Origin: CBDDGJ01 sp965227805
GTDB taxonomy: Bacteria > Pseudomonadota > Alphaproteobacteria > RS24
Direction: 5' to 3'
Assembly (NCBI GenBank): GCA_965227805.1
Contig: CBDDGJ010000001.1
Coordinates: forward strand, 1-64,000
Length of the DNA stretch: 64,000 bases
Position numbers and translations under genes: made by a program. The first letter of the stretch is position 1. Each line of letters starts with the position of its first letter. This document shows positions 14,313 to 23,724 of this stretch, piece after piece. Below the pieces are notes generated by a model. That model was not told the origin of the DNA. It saw nothing but the letters and a program-made list of their open reading frames with translations, and ran no database searches.

Positions 14313-14912
14313 TTATTCGCTCAAACGAATAATCTGATTTAAGCCTTCGCTATCATATACGCCTTCTTTAAGCGTATTTACAGTTTTTTCTATATTTTCA
14401 TCAACTATATTTTGCAGGTCTTCATTCTGGCTTTCGGGGATAAGCGCGGCGATAATATCGGCACCACTTTTTAAGTAGGGTAAAAATTTAGCCTGTGTCA
14501 CAAATTCGGGATGGTCTTTTTCGTCATGGAGTATGGCGCTAAACGCAAAATAGCATATAGTAACGATAACCATGCCGCGACCTGCACCGAAAAAAACCCC
14601 GAGCAGGCGGTCAATCATACCAAGCGCGGTTTTTTGTAATAGAGACGCCACCATATTTCCAATGATGGATAATAAGATAATAGCCCCTAAAAATACGACA
14701 AAATTGGCGGCGGCGAGGCGAATGGACTCATTTGGTATCAGGTCGGTAAAAGCGGGCTCCAAAACCGCCCCAAAGCGTATGGCAATATAAATTGCCCCTA
14801 TCCAGCTTACGATCGAAAAAAATTCACGGGCAAAACCGCGTGTAAATGATATGGCCATGGATAAGAGGATGACGCCGATAATGACAAGGTCAAGATAATT
14901 GAAATTTTCCAT
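14313..14912 (-). CDS. cvpA: CvpA family inner-membrane protein
   Basis: 199 aa from MENFNYLDLVI; a start three codons earlier lies too close to AAGGAT. It has four predicted membrane helices in the first 125 residues, with the CvpA pattern SFTRGFAREFFSIVSWIGAIYIA and GAGRGMVIV, followed by a soluble acidic tail (about 125-199). CvpA proteins are linked to colicin V production, envelope stress and biofilm traits; the mechanism is not known. A second CvpA-like gene lies directly upstream. Confidence 0.88.
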   Translation of the reverse strand: MENFNYLDLVIIGVILLSMAISFTRGFAREFFSIVSWIGAIYIAIRFGAVLEPAFTDLIPNESIRLAAANFVVFLGAIILLSIIGNMVASLLQKTALGMIDRLLGVFFGAGRGMVIVTICYFAFSAILHDEKDHPEFVTQAKFLPYLKSGADIIAALIPESQNEDLQNIVDENIEKTVNTLKEGVYDSEGLNQIIRLSE

Positions 14913-14938
14913 GAGACTCATATCCTTTTAATTCGTGT

Positions 14939-15619
14939 TTACTCGCGTAATTTTTGTTGTCGGGCACGCAAGGCTTGTGCACGCAGCTCTTCAATTTTCT
15001 TTTTATAAAGCTGTTGCGCCAATAATTCGGCATTTTTTCTAATGAGGGCTTGCTGTTGCTGTTCAGTAAGCAGGTTTTGTTTTGGCGTATGTTTGGGGAA
15101 TAAATCTTGTCCGCCTTGCGCGAGGCCATTGCGTTGGCTGGTGCGTATGAATATATTAACTATAGGTCCGGTTTCTTGCAGTAAAGCACTGCTGCGCGCT
15201 GTGGTTATGAATGTGGGGCGATTATTTTGCGGCACGACACTATCAAAAAACACATAACATATGCTTAAGATGAACAGGCCGCGCAATGTGCCAAGACCGA
15301 TCCGCCCTAAAAAACTGCTTATGCTAAACCCTCGCTGGACTTCCAATGACAAAATAATACGGTTGGTGAATAGCGTAAATAAAAACTGCACCAGAATAAA
15401 TATGCTAATGAAAGCAAACACGATTCCCCAAAAAGGCGAGGCAAAGATAGCATAAAATACCGGCGAGATATAAGGCTCGAACATAAGGCTTATCATGACA
15501 GCGATGATAAGACCGCAAAAAGCAACTATATCGCGCGCCATCGTCCGGCTTAGCGATATGAGAACGGAGGAAATGATAAATATGATGATTAAAAAATCAA
15601 ACACGGAAAGCGCCTGCAT
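14939..15619 (-). CDS. Second CvpA-like membrane protein
   Basis: 226 aa from MQALSVFDF, with AAGGAT 7 bases upstream; an ATG 10 codons earlier has no binding site. Four hydrophobic helices in residues 5-120 follow the CvpA layout (SLSRTMARDIVAFCGLIIAV, LGTLRGLFILSICYVFFDSV). The C-terminal 70 residues are a basic, Gln/Lys/Arg-rich probable coiled coil (LTEQQQQALIRKNAELLAQQLYKKKIEELRAQ, abridged here). Similarity to the downstream cvpA suggests an old duplication. Its tail differs sharply in charge from that of its neighbour. Confidence 0.75.
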   Translation of the reverse strand: MQALSVFDFLIIIFIISSVLISLSRTMARDIVAFCGLIIAVMISLMFEPYISPVFYAIFASPFWGIVFAFISIFILVQFLFTLFTNRIILSLEVQRGFSISSFLGRIGLGTLRGLFILSICYVFFDSVVPQNNRPTFITTARSSALLQETGPIVNIFIRTSQRNGLAQGGQDLFPKHTPKQNLLTEQQQQALIRKNAELLAQQLYKKKIEELRAQALRARQQKLRE

Positions 15620-15659
15620 ATCAAATATCCTTATCGTATATGCGTTCAAATATAATAAA

Positions 15660-17039
15660 TTATGCTTTTTCCAGCTGCATAATTAAATCAGCTATTTCAT
15701 CCAGTTCACTAACAGCAATCGCTTGGTTAGCTGTTTCAATCCCTGGCGGCGTGAAAGCATAATCAAACCCTAGTTTAGCAGATTCTTTAAGCCGTAAACC
15801 GCTTTGTGAAACAGGGCGTATCGCTCCTGATAAGCTCATTTCGCCAAAAATAACATGATTGGCCGGTAGCGGCGTATCTGTGAGCGATGAAATAAGGGCG
15901 GCGGCAACGGCTAAATCTGCAGCAGGTTCGGTAATGCGAAATCCGCCAGCTATATTCAAAAACACATCTTTGCCGGCAAAGGAAAACCCATAGCGCGCCT
16001 CAAGCACAGCGAGCACCATGGACAGGCGTGCGCCATCCCACCCAACCAAAGCACGCCGAGGGGTGGCAAGTGTTGAAGGCGCTGCTAAGGCCTGTATTTC
16101 AACCAAAACCGGGCGCGTGCCTTCTATGCCGGCAAATACGGCGCTACCCGCAACCATTTTATTGCGATTTTCCAAAAATAAAGCAGAAGGATTGGTAACC
16201 GGAATAAGCCCTTGGCTACGCATCTCAAATACGCCTATTTCATGTGCCGGCCCGAAGCGGTTTTTCACCGCGCGCAAAATACGAAACTGATCCCCGCGAT
16301 CGCCTTCAAAATAAATGACCGTATCAACCATATGTTCTAGCACACGCGGCCCGGCAATTTGCCCGTCTTTGGTAACATGGCCAACCAAAATAAGAGCAGC
16401 TTGCGCGCGTTTGGCATAATGAATAAGTTCTTGCGCGGCAAGGCGCACCTGGCTTACTGTGCCCGGTGCGGCTTCCAAAGCGGGTGACCACATTGTCTGA
16501 ATGGAATCGATAATAATAAGGTCAATTTGCCCGACACTTTCAAGGGTTTTGCGAATATCGGCGACATTGGTTTCAACAGCCAGCTCTACCGGTGCATCAG
16601 AAAGGTCAAGGCGTGCAGCACGCATACGTAATTGCGTCAAAGCCTCTTCGCCCGAAATATAAACAACCTTCGCATTGCGCTCTTTGCTCTGTGCTGCAAT
16701 CGCGGCGGCGGTTTGCAGTAAAATTGTAGATTTCCCAATACCCGGATCACCGCCAATAAGAATGGCGGAACCCGGAACAAAACCGCCACCTAACACACGA
16801 TCAAATTCATCTATATGGGTTTTTTGGCGTGCCGGTTCGCGCTCATTACCGCTCAATGTGGTGAGTGTAATCTTTTTCCCCTTTGGTTGTTTTGCGCCGC
16901 GTCCTGCTGGCGGTGAAAGGGTTTGAACTTCTTCGCTTATTGTATTCCATGCGCCGCATGATTCACATTTTCCCGACCATTTTGAGGTAACGGCCCCACA
17001 GCCATTGCATATAAATTGATTTTGAGGTGCACGCGCCAT
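15660..17039 (-). CDS. radA: DNA repair protein RadA
   Basis: 459 aa. It has an N-terminal zinc finger (CNGCG near 11-15, CESCG near 30-34), a RecA-like ATPase with Walker A GGDPGIGKST (about 96-105), Walker B LIIIDSIQTM, and the RadA-specific KNRFGP motif. A C-terminal Lon-protease-like domain has the usual inactive form. RadA drives branch migration and D-loop extension in recombination. It lies in the usual alr-...-radA-cvpA-purF order, with the Mla genes placed between alr and radA. Confidence 0.95.
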   Translation of the reverse strand: MARAPQNQFICNGCGAVTSKWSGKCESCGAWNTISEEVQTLSPPAGRGAKQPKGKKITLTTLSGNEREPARQKTHIDEFDRVLGGGFVPGSAILIGGDPGIGKSTILLQTAAAIAAQSKERNAKVVYISGEEALTQLRMRAARLDLSDAPVELAVETNVADIRKTLESVGQIDLIIIDSIQTMWSPALEAAPGTVSQVRLAAQELIHYAKRAQAALILVGHVTKDGQIAGPRVLEHMVDTVIYFEGDRGDQFRILRAVKNRFGPAHEIGVFEMRSQGLIPVTNPSALFLENRNKMVAGSAVFAGIEGTRPVLVEIQALAAPSTLATPRRALVGWDGARLSMVLAVLEARYGFSFAGKDVFLNIAGGFRITEPAADLAVAAALISSLTDTPLPANHVIFGEMSLSGAIRPVSQSGLRLKESAKLGFDYAFTPPGIETANQAIAVSELDEIADLIMQLEKA

Positions 17040-17045
17040 AATGGT

Positions 17046-17807
17046 CTATGCGGTTGCACCTTCAACGTCTATGGGGCCTGTAGGTAAGCCATTTATGAAT
17101 TGATGCAAAAATGGGTCATCGCTTTTTGTGAGTGCGTCAATGTCACCTTGCCAAATAATCTTTCCCTTATAAAGCAGGGCGGTTTTGTCAGCGATTGCGC
17201 GCACGCTGCTCATATCATGTGTGATGGTGAGCGTGGTTGCGCCCAGCTCCTGCACACAATCGCGTATGAGATGGTTAATCACATCGGTCATAATCGGGTC
17301 CAGGCCAGTGGTGGGTTCATCAAAAAAAATAATTTCTGGCTTGGGCGCGATGGCACGCGCAAGCCCCACACGTTTATGTGCGCCCCCCGAAAGGGCAGCA
17401 GGATAGTCATCCATAATCGCATCGGAAAGACCGACACGAATGAGGTTTTCTGCGGCTAAATCGCGCGCTTGTGCACGCGATATTTTGTGCCGTTTAAGCG
17501 CGGCAAAAGCGACATTTTGCCAGATGGGCAGGCTATCAAATAAAGCCCCGTTTTGAAATAACATACCGATTTTATCATCAATGTTACGGCGTTTGGCGCG
17601 CGAGAGGCCAATACTGTTTTTGCCGTCAATCATAATCTCGCCCTGTTCGGGGTGCAAAAGTCCTAATATGGATTTGAGCATAACCGACTTTCCGCTTCCT
17701 GAGCCGCCAATGACAACTAATGATTGTCCGCGGGCAATATCTAAATTTACCCCGCGCAACACAGTCTTTGCGCCGAAACGTTTATGAATATTGCGTAAAG
17801 AAATCAT
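17046..17807 (-). CDS. mlaF: ABC transporter ATPase, MlaF type
   Basis: 253 aa. Walker A GGSGSGKS (about 34-41), signature LSGGAHKRVGLARAI, Walker B EIIFFDEPTTGLDP. The LSGG-KRVGLARA form and the neighbouring MlaE permease mark the Mla/Ttg2 system, which moves phospholipids between the two membranes. The start overlaps the mlaE stop by four bases. The MCE-domain protein MlaD is not next to these genes. Confidence 0.9.
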   Translation of the reverse strand: MISLRNIHKRFGAKTVLRGVNLDIARGQSLVVIGGSGSGKSVMLKSILGLLHPEQGEIMIDGKNSIGLSRAKRRNIDDKIGMLFQNGALFDSLPIWQNVAFAALKRHKISRAQARDLAAENLIRVGLSDAIMDDYPAALSGGAHKRVGLARAIAPKPEIIFFDEPTTGLDPIMTDVINHLIRDCVQELGATTLTITHDMSSVRAIADKTALLYKGKIIWQGDIDALTKSDDPFLHQFINGLPTGPIDVEGATA

Positions 17808-18577
17808 GATGAAAATAATAAGGACGTAAGCAGATAATTTGCCGCTAAAATAAGGATAGACGCGCTAACAACGGCATTTGTTGTGGCGCGCCCCACGCCT
17901 TGCGCGCCGCCATGCGAATGATAGCCATTATAGCACCCCATAAGGGCGATAATAAATCCGAATATGGCCGCTTTGACAAGGCCAGATGTAATATCATCGA
18001 TTTGTAAAAAATCGACCGTCCGTTGAATATAGGTTGCCCCGTTAAAGCCCAGACTTTGCGTGCCAACGATAAATCCCCCCATAATGCCGATAATATCGGC
18101 CAAAAACGCGAGAATGGGCATGCATAATGTTGCCGCAATAAGCCGTGGGGCAACCAGATATTTGAATGGATCGGTTGAAAGTGTTGTTAAAGCATCAATT
18201 TGTTCGGTAACGCGCATTGTGCCGATTTCGGCGGCGATCGCTGCGCTCACACGCCCTGCCACCATAAGCCCGCCCAATACAGGCCCCAATTCACGGGTAA
18301 TGCCGATTGCCACAATGGTTGAAACAACCACTTCAGAATTAAACTGGTCGCTGCCGTAATAAATTTGCAAAGCCAATACACCGCCGGTAAAAAATGCGGT
18401 AAGCGCAACCACAGGCAGAGAGAAATAACCGATGCGCAGCATTTGCTGGATGATCATGCGAAAATAATAGGGCGGGGTCAAGGTGGCCAAAACCGCTTGC
18501 CCCGTAAAGTGAGATAGCCGTCCTACTTGTGCAAAAAAGCCTAGAAAAAATCGTCCGATTATAGCAAAAGCATTCAT
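17804..18577 (-). CDS. mlaE: ABC transporter permease, MlaE type
   Basis: 257 aa from MNAFAIIGRF, with GAGGAC 9 bases upstream; an ORF start at 18631 would overlap alr. It is an integral membrane protein of the MlaE family with the conserved ELGPVLGGLMVAGRVSAAIAAEIGTM-type segment (central) and about five membrane helices. It forms the membrane channel of the Mla phospholipid transporter with MlaF. It is coupled to mlaF and lies 16 bases after alr. Confidence 0.9.
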   Translation of the reverse strand: MNAFAIIGRFFLGFFAQVGRLSHFTGQAVLATLTPPYYFRMIIQQMLRIGYFSLPVVALTAFFTGGVLALQIYYGSDQFNSEVVVSTIVAIGITRELGPVLGGLMVAGRVSAAIAAEIGTMRVTEQIDALTTLSTDPFKYLVAPRLIAATLCMPILAFLADIIGIMGGFIVGTQSLGFNGATYIQRTVDFLQIDDITSGLVKAAIFGFIIALMGCYNGYHSHGGAQGVGRATTNAVVSASILILAANYLLTSLLFSS

Positions 18578-18593
18578 ATAATATAGTCCTCTT

Positions 18594-19691
18594 TTATGGT
18601 GTATTATACATGCGTTGGAAACGATTTCCAAGCCGTGTTAGCAATTCATAGGGAATTGTGTTCAGGCTATGTGCGAATGTGCTTATATGATTATGCGCCC
18701 CGAAAATTTCTACCCTATCGCCTATATCTGGTTTTTGCGCAAGATGGGTGATATCGATTGCGGTAAGGTCCATTGATATGCGCCCGATAATGGGTGCGTA
18801 TTGGTTTTGACAGTAAAGCTGCGCGAAAGGGGCGGCATTGCCGGCGGTGCGTAAGAGGCCATCTGCATAACCGAGCGCGATAATGGCAATATGCATATCA
18901 TGCTGTGCAGTGAAATCTGCGCCATAACCGACCGTTTCACCCTGTGTTATCATACGCGTTGCGATGATAGGCGCATAGACATGCGCGACCGGTTTAATCT
19001 TTTTATGCAATATACCACCAAAAAGGCTTATGCCGCACCGCGTAAGTGAAAAATGATAGGCGTCCCCTAAAAATACACCTTCCGAATTTGCCAAAGAGGC
19101 CGGTGCATCAGGTAGCATGGCGCATGCCGTGCGAAACCGCTCAAGCTGGGCGCGATTCATCGGATGGTCGGCCTGGTCAGCACACGCCAAATGACTCATA
19201 ATCAAATCAGGACGCCAGCGGGCAAAATAGCTTTTATCATTATAAAGGGTAAATAAATCCTCTTCACCAAGCCCGAGACGGTTAAAGCCGCTATCAATAA
19301 AAAGCGCCGCAGGGGCAGGGTTATGCTGTGCACAAAAATCGGTCCATTGCTTTATCTGAGCAAGGCTTGCCAAACAGGGACGCAATTTATGGGCGGCATA
19401 AAAATCTGCACAGCTACCTGCAAGACCATTTAGGATATAAATATCACTATCTGGCAAAAGAGCCCGCAAGCGAACACCTTCTTGGGGTAAAGCGACAAAA
19501 AATATGCGGCAGCCAGCGTCATAGAGTATCGGGGCGACCTTATCCATGCCCATCCCATAAGCATCTGCCTTAAGCGCCGCGCCGCATTGCGCTGTGCCAG
19601 AGCAGGCACACATAAAATGATAATTTTCTGCCAAAGCTGCGAGGTCTATATGTAATGCGGCGTGTGCGGTTTCGGGTGGGGGTAAAGACAT
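18594..19691 (-). CDS. alr: Alanine racemase
   Basis: 365 aa, PLP-dependent fold III. The PLP Lys is in GAALKADAYGMG (about residue 42). The second catalytic Tyr lies in the C-terminal domain segment GETVGYGADF, and RISMDLTAID is also present. It supplies D-alanine for peptidoglycan. It lies between dnaB and mlaE, a common alphaproteobacterial order. Confidence 0.93.
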   Translation of the reverse strand: MSLPPPETAHAALHIDLAALAENYHFMCACSGTAQCGAALKADAYGMGMDKVAPILYDAGCRIFFVALPQEGVRLRALLPDSDIYILNGLAGSCADFYAAHKLRPCLASLAQIKQWTDFCAQHNPAPAALFIDSGFNRLGLGEEDLFTLYNDKSYFARWRPDLIMSHLACADQADHPMNRAQLERFRTACAMLPDAPASLANSEGVFLGDAYHFSLTRCGISLFGGILHKKIKPVAHVYAPIIATRMITQGETVGYGADFTAQHDMHIAIIALGYADGLLRTAGNAAPFAQLYCQNQYAPIIGRISMDLTAIDITHLAQKPDIGDRVEIFGAHNHISTFAHSLNTIPYELLTRLGNRFQRMYNTP

Positions 19692-19706
19692 ATACGCTTA
19701 AGCGAG

Positions 19707-21233
19707 TTATATAGTTTGTTGTGGCAGATGATCATCATCAATGGTTTTGGGCATATTTCCGAATTTTGTGAATTTTTCTTCAAAGGTCAAATTGATTGTG
19801 CTAACGGGGCCGTGCCGATTTTTGCCGATAATGATTTCAGCCTTGCCGTGGGCACTGTTCATATCTTCTTGCCATTTCAAATAAGCATCTGTGCCGGCAT
19901 CGGGTTCTTCTTTCTTAAGATAATAAGACTGACGATACACAAACAGCACCACATCGGCATCTTGTTCAATCGAGCCGCTTTCGCGTAAATCGGCAAGCTG
20001 TGGGCGTTTATTATCACGCTGCTCTACTTGCCGCGAAAGCTGGGAGAGGGCGATAATCGGAATATCCAGCTCTTTGGCCAAAGCCTTCAGGCTTTGGGTG
20101 ATATAGCTTATTTCTTGCACACGGTTTTCACTGCCGCGTGCATTTGTTGTGCCCACAATAAGTTGCAAATAATCAATCACCAACACATCCAACCCATATT
20201 GACGCTTAAGCCTGCGCGCGCGGGCAGCTAACGTCGCCATGGGAATAGCACCTGTATGGTCGATATAAAGCGGCATGTCGTGCAAGTTTTGTGAGGTCGT
20301 AACCAGACGATTAAACTCATTTTCTTCCAAAATGCCTTTCCGCATTTCTGATGAGCTAATGCGTGCTTGTTCGGATAAGATACGCATGGCGAGCTGTTCT
20401 GCTGACATTTCCAAAGAGAAAAAGCCGACAATGCCGCCATCTTTCACCTCTATGCGGCCATTTTCTTTTTCCTCGAAACGCCCTGCCTTTTTGGCGTTTA
20501 TATAATTTTGGGCAATGCTAAAGGCGATATTGGTCGCCAATGAGGTTTTACCCATAGAAGGACGCCCGGCCAAAATAAGCAGATCGCTTTTTTGTAACCC
20601 CCCCAAAATATCATCCATATCGCTAAAGCCTGTGGCAATGCCGGATAAATGCCCGTCGCGCTCATAAGCGCGTTTGGCCATATCCACCGCGCCTGTAAGC
20701 GATTGGGTAAAGCTCATAAAGCCGCCCGTTTGTGTGCCTTTTTCTGCGAGATTAAACAAAGACTGTTCAGCGGTTTCAATTTGGGTTCCGGGCGGGGTAT
20801 CCAAATCGGCTGCCATGGCATCATGCACCATATCTTCGCCCAATGTTACCAAACACCGCCGAATAAATAGATCATAGATAATCTGTGCATAATGTTTGGC
20901 ATTGGATATGCCCGTAGCATGGGTGATAAGCCGTGCAATATAGCTTGCGCCCCCTAATTCATTGAGGCCGCTATCATGCTCTAAATAAGTGCGTAAAGAG
21001 ACTGCATTGGCCAGATTACCATTGGCGATGAGCTTGGTGGCAATATCATAAATGCGCCCATGCACAGGATCATAAAAATGTGTTGCCAATAAAAAATCAC
21101 CTACGCGATCATGAACCGCATTATTGTGCAAAAGCCCCCCCAATAAGGCCTGCTCCGCATCAATATTATGCGGAAGAGACGGCGTGTCTTCAGGAACGCT
21201 TTGCGTTTTTAATGGTGTTATCTGTGAGTCCAT
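19707..21233 (-). CDS. dnaB: Replicative DNA helicase DnaB
   Basis: 508 aa from MDSQITP, which matches the usual start of alphaproteobacterial DnaB; an ATG ten codons earlier (21263) is possible and neither has a strong binding site. The N-terminal primase-binding domain (PHNIDAEQALLGGLL) is followed by a RecA-like core with Walker A GRPSMGKTS, LVIDYLQLI and LRESGSIEQDADV. Compared with typical DnaB there is a charged insert around GRFEEKENGRIEVKDGG. It unwinds DNA at the replication fork. Confidence 0.95.
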   Translation of the reverse strand: MDSQITPLKTQSVPEDTPSLPHNIDAEQALLGGLLHNNAVHDRVGDFLLATHFYDPVHGRIYDIATKLIANGNLANAVSLRTYLEHDSGLNELGGASYIARLITHATGISNAKHYAQIIYDLFIRRCLVTLGEDMVHDAMAADLDTPPGTQIETAEQSLFNLAEKGTQTGGFMSFTQSLTGAVDMAKRAYERDGHLSGIATGFSDMDDILGGLQKSDLLILAGRPSMGKTSLATNIAFSIAQNYINAKKAGRFEEKENGRIEVKDGGIVGFFSLEMSAEQLAMRILSEQARISSSEMRKGILEENEFNRLVTTSQNLHDMPLYIDHTGAIPMATLAARARRLKRQYGLDVLVIDYLQLIVGTTNARGSENRVQEISYITQSLKALAKELDIPIIALSQLSRQVEQRDNKRPQLADLRESGSIEQDADVVLFVYRQSYYLKKEEPDAGTDAYLKWQEDMNSAHGKAEIIIGKNRHGPVSTINLTFEEKFTKFGNMPKTIDDDHLPQQTI

Positions 21234-21354
21234 TGGTTTTTTATTGTAACAGAGACTGGACATTTAACTGATGCTTGAGGATAGCTGCAAGCTGTTTTTT
21301 ACAGCAAAGCAAAGAAAAAAACTTTTCCCCAAACTTATGCATAAGGGCTTGTGC

Positions 21355-21379
21355 ATAATGCTGCTGCATTATCACGCAA
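21355..21379 (-). promoter_or_regulatory. Inverted repeat upstream of dnaB
   Basis: ATAATGC-TGCT-GCATTAT (21355-21372) is a perfect 7-bp inverted repeat. TTGCGT (minus strand, 21379-21374) beside it could be a -35 box. The 270-base gap between dnaB and the BspA gene holds nothing else I can name. Confidence 0.3.
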
Positions 21380-21503
21380 GTGGCTATATAGCTTTACGCA
21401 TAGGGCATAGAAAACCAGATTTATTATAAAATCATGGCATAAATGGGGGGTGCCGACGCGCCCGCAATCAGATGACTTACGCCAGCGCAGGGCTTGCCTT
21501 TTA

Positions 21504-22763
21504 TTATGCGATGTCTAGCCCGCCATCCGTTATCGTCCAGCCATAATCATTGATGAGAATATTGCGCGCATCTTCAGCTGCAGCACTATATTTACTATTC
21601 CCGCCATCAAATATAACATCCTCTTGAATTGCTGTTTCGCCAGCATCGGTGTCTAATGTTGACCATCCAATCAATAGGTTATCATAATTTGCCGTGCTCA
21701 AAGTTACACCTTCAAACATATCAGTAGCAGTAGTAAGTGAAGATATATCCCAATCACCTATATCCTGATTAAAGGCATCGGCTCCAAGAAACATATCGCT
21801 CATATCCGTGACATTCGCTACATCCCAGCTGCCTATATCCTGATTAAAAGCATCGGCCTCCTCAAACATCCAGCTCATATCCGTGACATTCGCTACATCC
21901 CAGCTACCTATATCCTGATTAAAAGTATCGGCATCATAAAACATACCCCACATATCCGTCACATTCGCGACATCCCAGCTGCCTATATCCTGATTAAAGG
22001 CGTCGGCATCCGCGAACATCCAGCTCATATCCGTCACATTCGCTACATCCCAGCTGCCTATATCCTGGTTAAAGGCGTGAGCATGCTCAAACATGCTGTG
22101 CATACTGGTAACATTCGCGACATCCCAGCTACCTATATCCTGATTGAAACTATCTGCACCGTGGAACATATGAGACATGTTGGTCGCCAATGAGGTGTCC
22201 ATATCGGATATATCATCATTGAAATCAGTAGAATCAGAATATACGTCGGTTTCTTCATCATGCTCATCGCCTTCATAAAGCGATGATAAATCAGCACTTT
22301 CTTGTGTGATAAGGGCTTGCACCTCGGCCTCTGTGGGGAGGTTAGAAAAGCCTGTTTCTGCTTGTATGGCTGCTTGATAACGGCTTTCTAAATATTTGTT
22401 TGCCCCCGTTGAAACAAGCATAAGTTCTTCTACCGTTACCGCAACCCCATCAGCATTTTGCGCCCCACCAACAGATGCAGAATCCTCTAAAATAGCCGCC
22501 ATAACCTGATCTTGGTTAGATGAGCCATCATCCCCGTCATTACCATTACCGTCATCCCCGCCACTACCAGTATCACCCCCGTCACTGCCGCCGCCACCGC
22601 CACAGGCTGTTAGCACCAGCATGGATGTCATCATGCCAAAAGGTTCATAGAGTTTTCTATGTTTGGTTTTGAAATAAGGTTTCAAAAAATCAAGCATTGC
22701 TATATTTTGTGTCGTCACAGTTTGGGTCGCTGTAACTAGTTGTGCGGTTGTGCTTAATGTCAT
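21504..22763 (-). CDS. BspA-type (DUF285) repeat lipoprotein, second copy
   Basis: 419 aa. As in the paralogue at 9252, the lipobox Cys is residue 54 (LVLTAC), after a long N-region; this agreement supports both start choices. A Gly/Asp-rich linker, a shared domain (EDSASVGGAQN, NKYLESRYQAAIQAETGFSNLP), six 25-residue repeats (WDVANVTDMSWMF..ADAFNQDIGS) and a GWTITDGG cap follow. The repeats are nearly identical at DNA level (75-bp units), which points to recent expansion or conversion. GGGAGA lies 8 bases before the ATG. It stands between dnaB and rplI, which are usually adjacent. Confidence 0.8.
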   Translation of the reverse strand: MTLSTTAQLVTATQTVTTQNIAMLDFLKPYFKTKHRKLYEPFGMMTSMLVLTACGGGGGSDGGDTGSGGDDGNGNDGDDGSSNQDQVMAAILEDSASVGGAQNADGVAVTVEELMLVSTGANKYLESRYQAAIQAETGFSNLPTEAEVQALITQESADLSSLYEGDEHDEETDVYSDSTDFNDDISDMDTSLATNMSHMFHGADSFNQDIGSWDVANVTSMHSMFEHAHAFNQDIGSWDVANVTDMSWMFADADAFNQDIGSWDVANVTDMWGMFYDADTFNQDIGSWDVANVTDMSWMFEEADAFNQDIGSWDVANVTDMSDMFLGADAFNQDIGDWDISSLTTATDMFEGVTLSTANYDNLLIGWSTLDTDAGETAIQEDVIFDGGNSKYSAAAEDARNILINDYGWTITDGGLDIA

Positions 22764-23033
22764 GATCACTCTCCCTACCATTACTCCTGCCAATAAATTA
22801 CTATATTATTGCTTTAGGTGCAAGCAGGTGAAGTAAGCCTCCCTAAAAACAGGCGTATGTATGATGTGAATCGCACTGACTTTACTGGAAGATACCCTGA
22901 CAAACTTAATCTTGTTAAAAAGCCAGTTATCTACGCTATATAATGGCTTCGCTAAATGGCTTTTCTAAAAACCTGTATGCAACAAGCCCGCGTCAGTGGC
23001 TAAGATAAATCATCAAACTTTACGTATGTGAGT

Positions 23034-23711
23034 TTAATGCTCGTCTGTTACGGGTGTTGCCTCAGCCACATCGTTTGAATCGGCTTCGCCATCTATATCG
23101 CTGGCATTGGCGGTCTCATCCGCATCGTCCTGCGCTGGCTGTGCGCCGGCTTCAAACATATCTTCGGCCATATCTTCCCCGTGGTCATCCGTCGCATCTT
23201 CCATATTTTCCGGGGCGGTCGCTTCGCCAAGCACGGTTTCGCCGCGTGCTTGGCGCGCGGCTTCATCTTCGGTGCGTGCCACATTCACTTGTATCAGGGC
23301 ACTTACCTCGGGGTGGAGCACCACCACCACATTATGCATGCCCAATGTTTTGATCGGCCTGTCCAAAGTAATCTGGTTACGCATAAGCGTAAAGCCTGCT
23401 TTGCCGAGTGCTTCGGCAATGTCACGGCTATTGACCGACCCATAAAGCTGGCCAGTATCGCCTGATTGACGAATAATAATAATGCTTTCGCCGTCAAGTT
23501 TGTTAAATACGGCTTCGGCTTCTGATTTACGTTCTAAATTTGCCGCCTCAAGTTGTGCGCGATCACGCTCAAAACGCTCTAAATTGGCTTTATTCGCCCG
23601 CAAGGCTTTACCTTGCGGCAATAAGAAATTACGCGCATAGCCATCTTTTACATTTACCACATCGCCCATTTGTCCAAGTTTGGCGATACGCTCTAAAAGA
23701 ACAATTTGCAT
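23034..23711 (-). CDS. rplI: Ribosomal protein L9 with long acidic tail
   Basis: 225 aa. Residues 1-150 are a normal L9: the N-terminal rRNA-binding domain (MQIVLLERIAKLGQMGDVVNVKDGYARNFLLP motif, shown shortened in the family as GYARNFL) and a C-terminal domain. The last 70 or so residues are an extra low-complexity, strongly acidic tail rich in Asp, Glu and Ala. Long acidic L9 tails occur in some alphaproteobacteria. It is last in the rpsF-rpsR-rplI operon. Confidence 0.93.
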   Translation of the reverse strand: MQIVLLERIAKLGQMGDVVNVKDGYARNFLLPQGKALRANKANLERFERDRAQLEAANLERKSEAEAVFNKLDGESIIIIRQSGDTGQLYGSVNSRDIAEALGKAGFTLMRNQITLDRPIKTLGMHNVVVVLHPEVSALIQVNVARTEDEAARQARGETVLGEATAPENMEDATDDHGEDMAEDMFEAGAQPAQDDADETANASDIDGEADSNDVAEATPVTDEH

Positions 23712-23724
23712 GGAAAAAGCCTCC

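Noticed and set aside
21720..22210. 75-bp tandem repeats as a CRISPR array or satellite
   Set aside because: They are in-frame DUF285 coding units of the lipoprotein gene.
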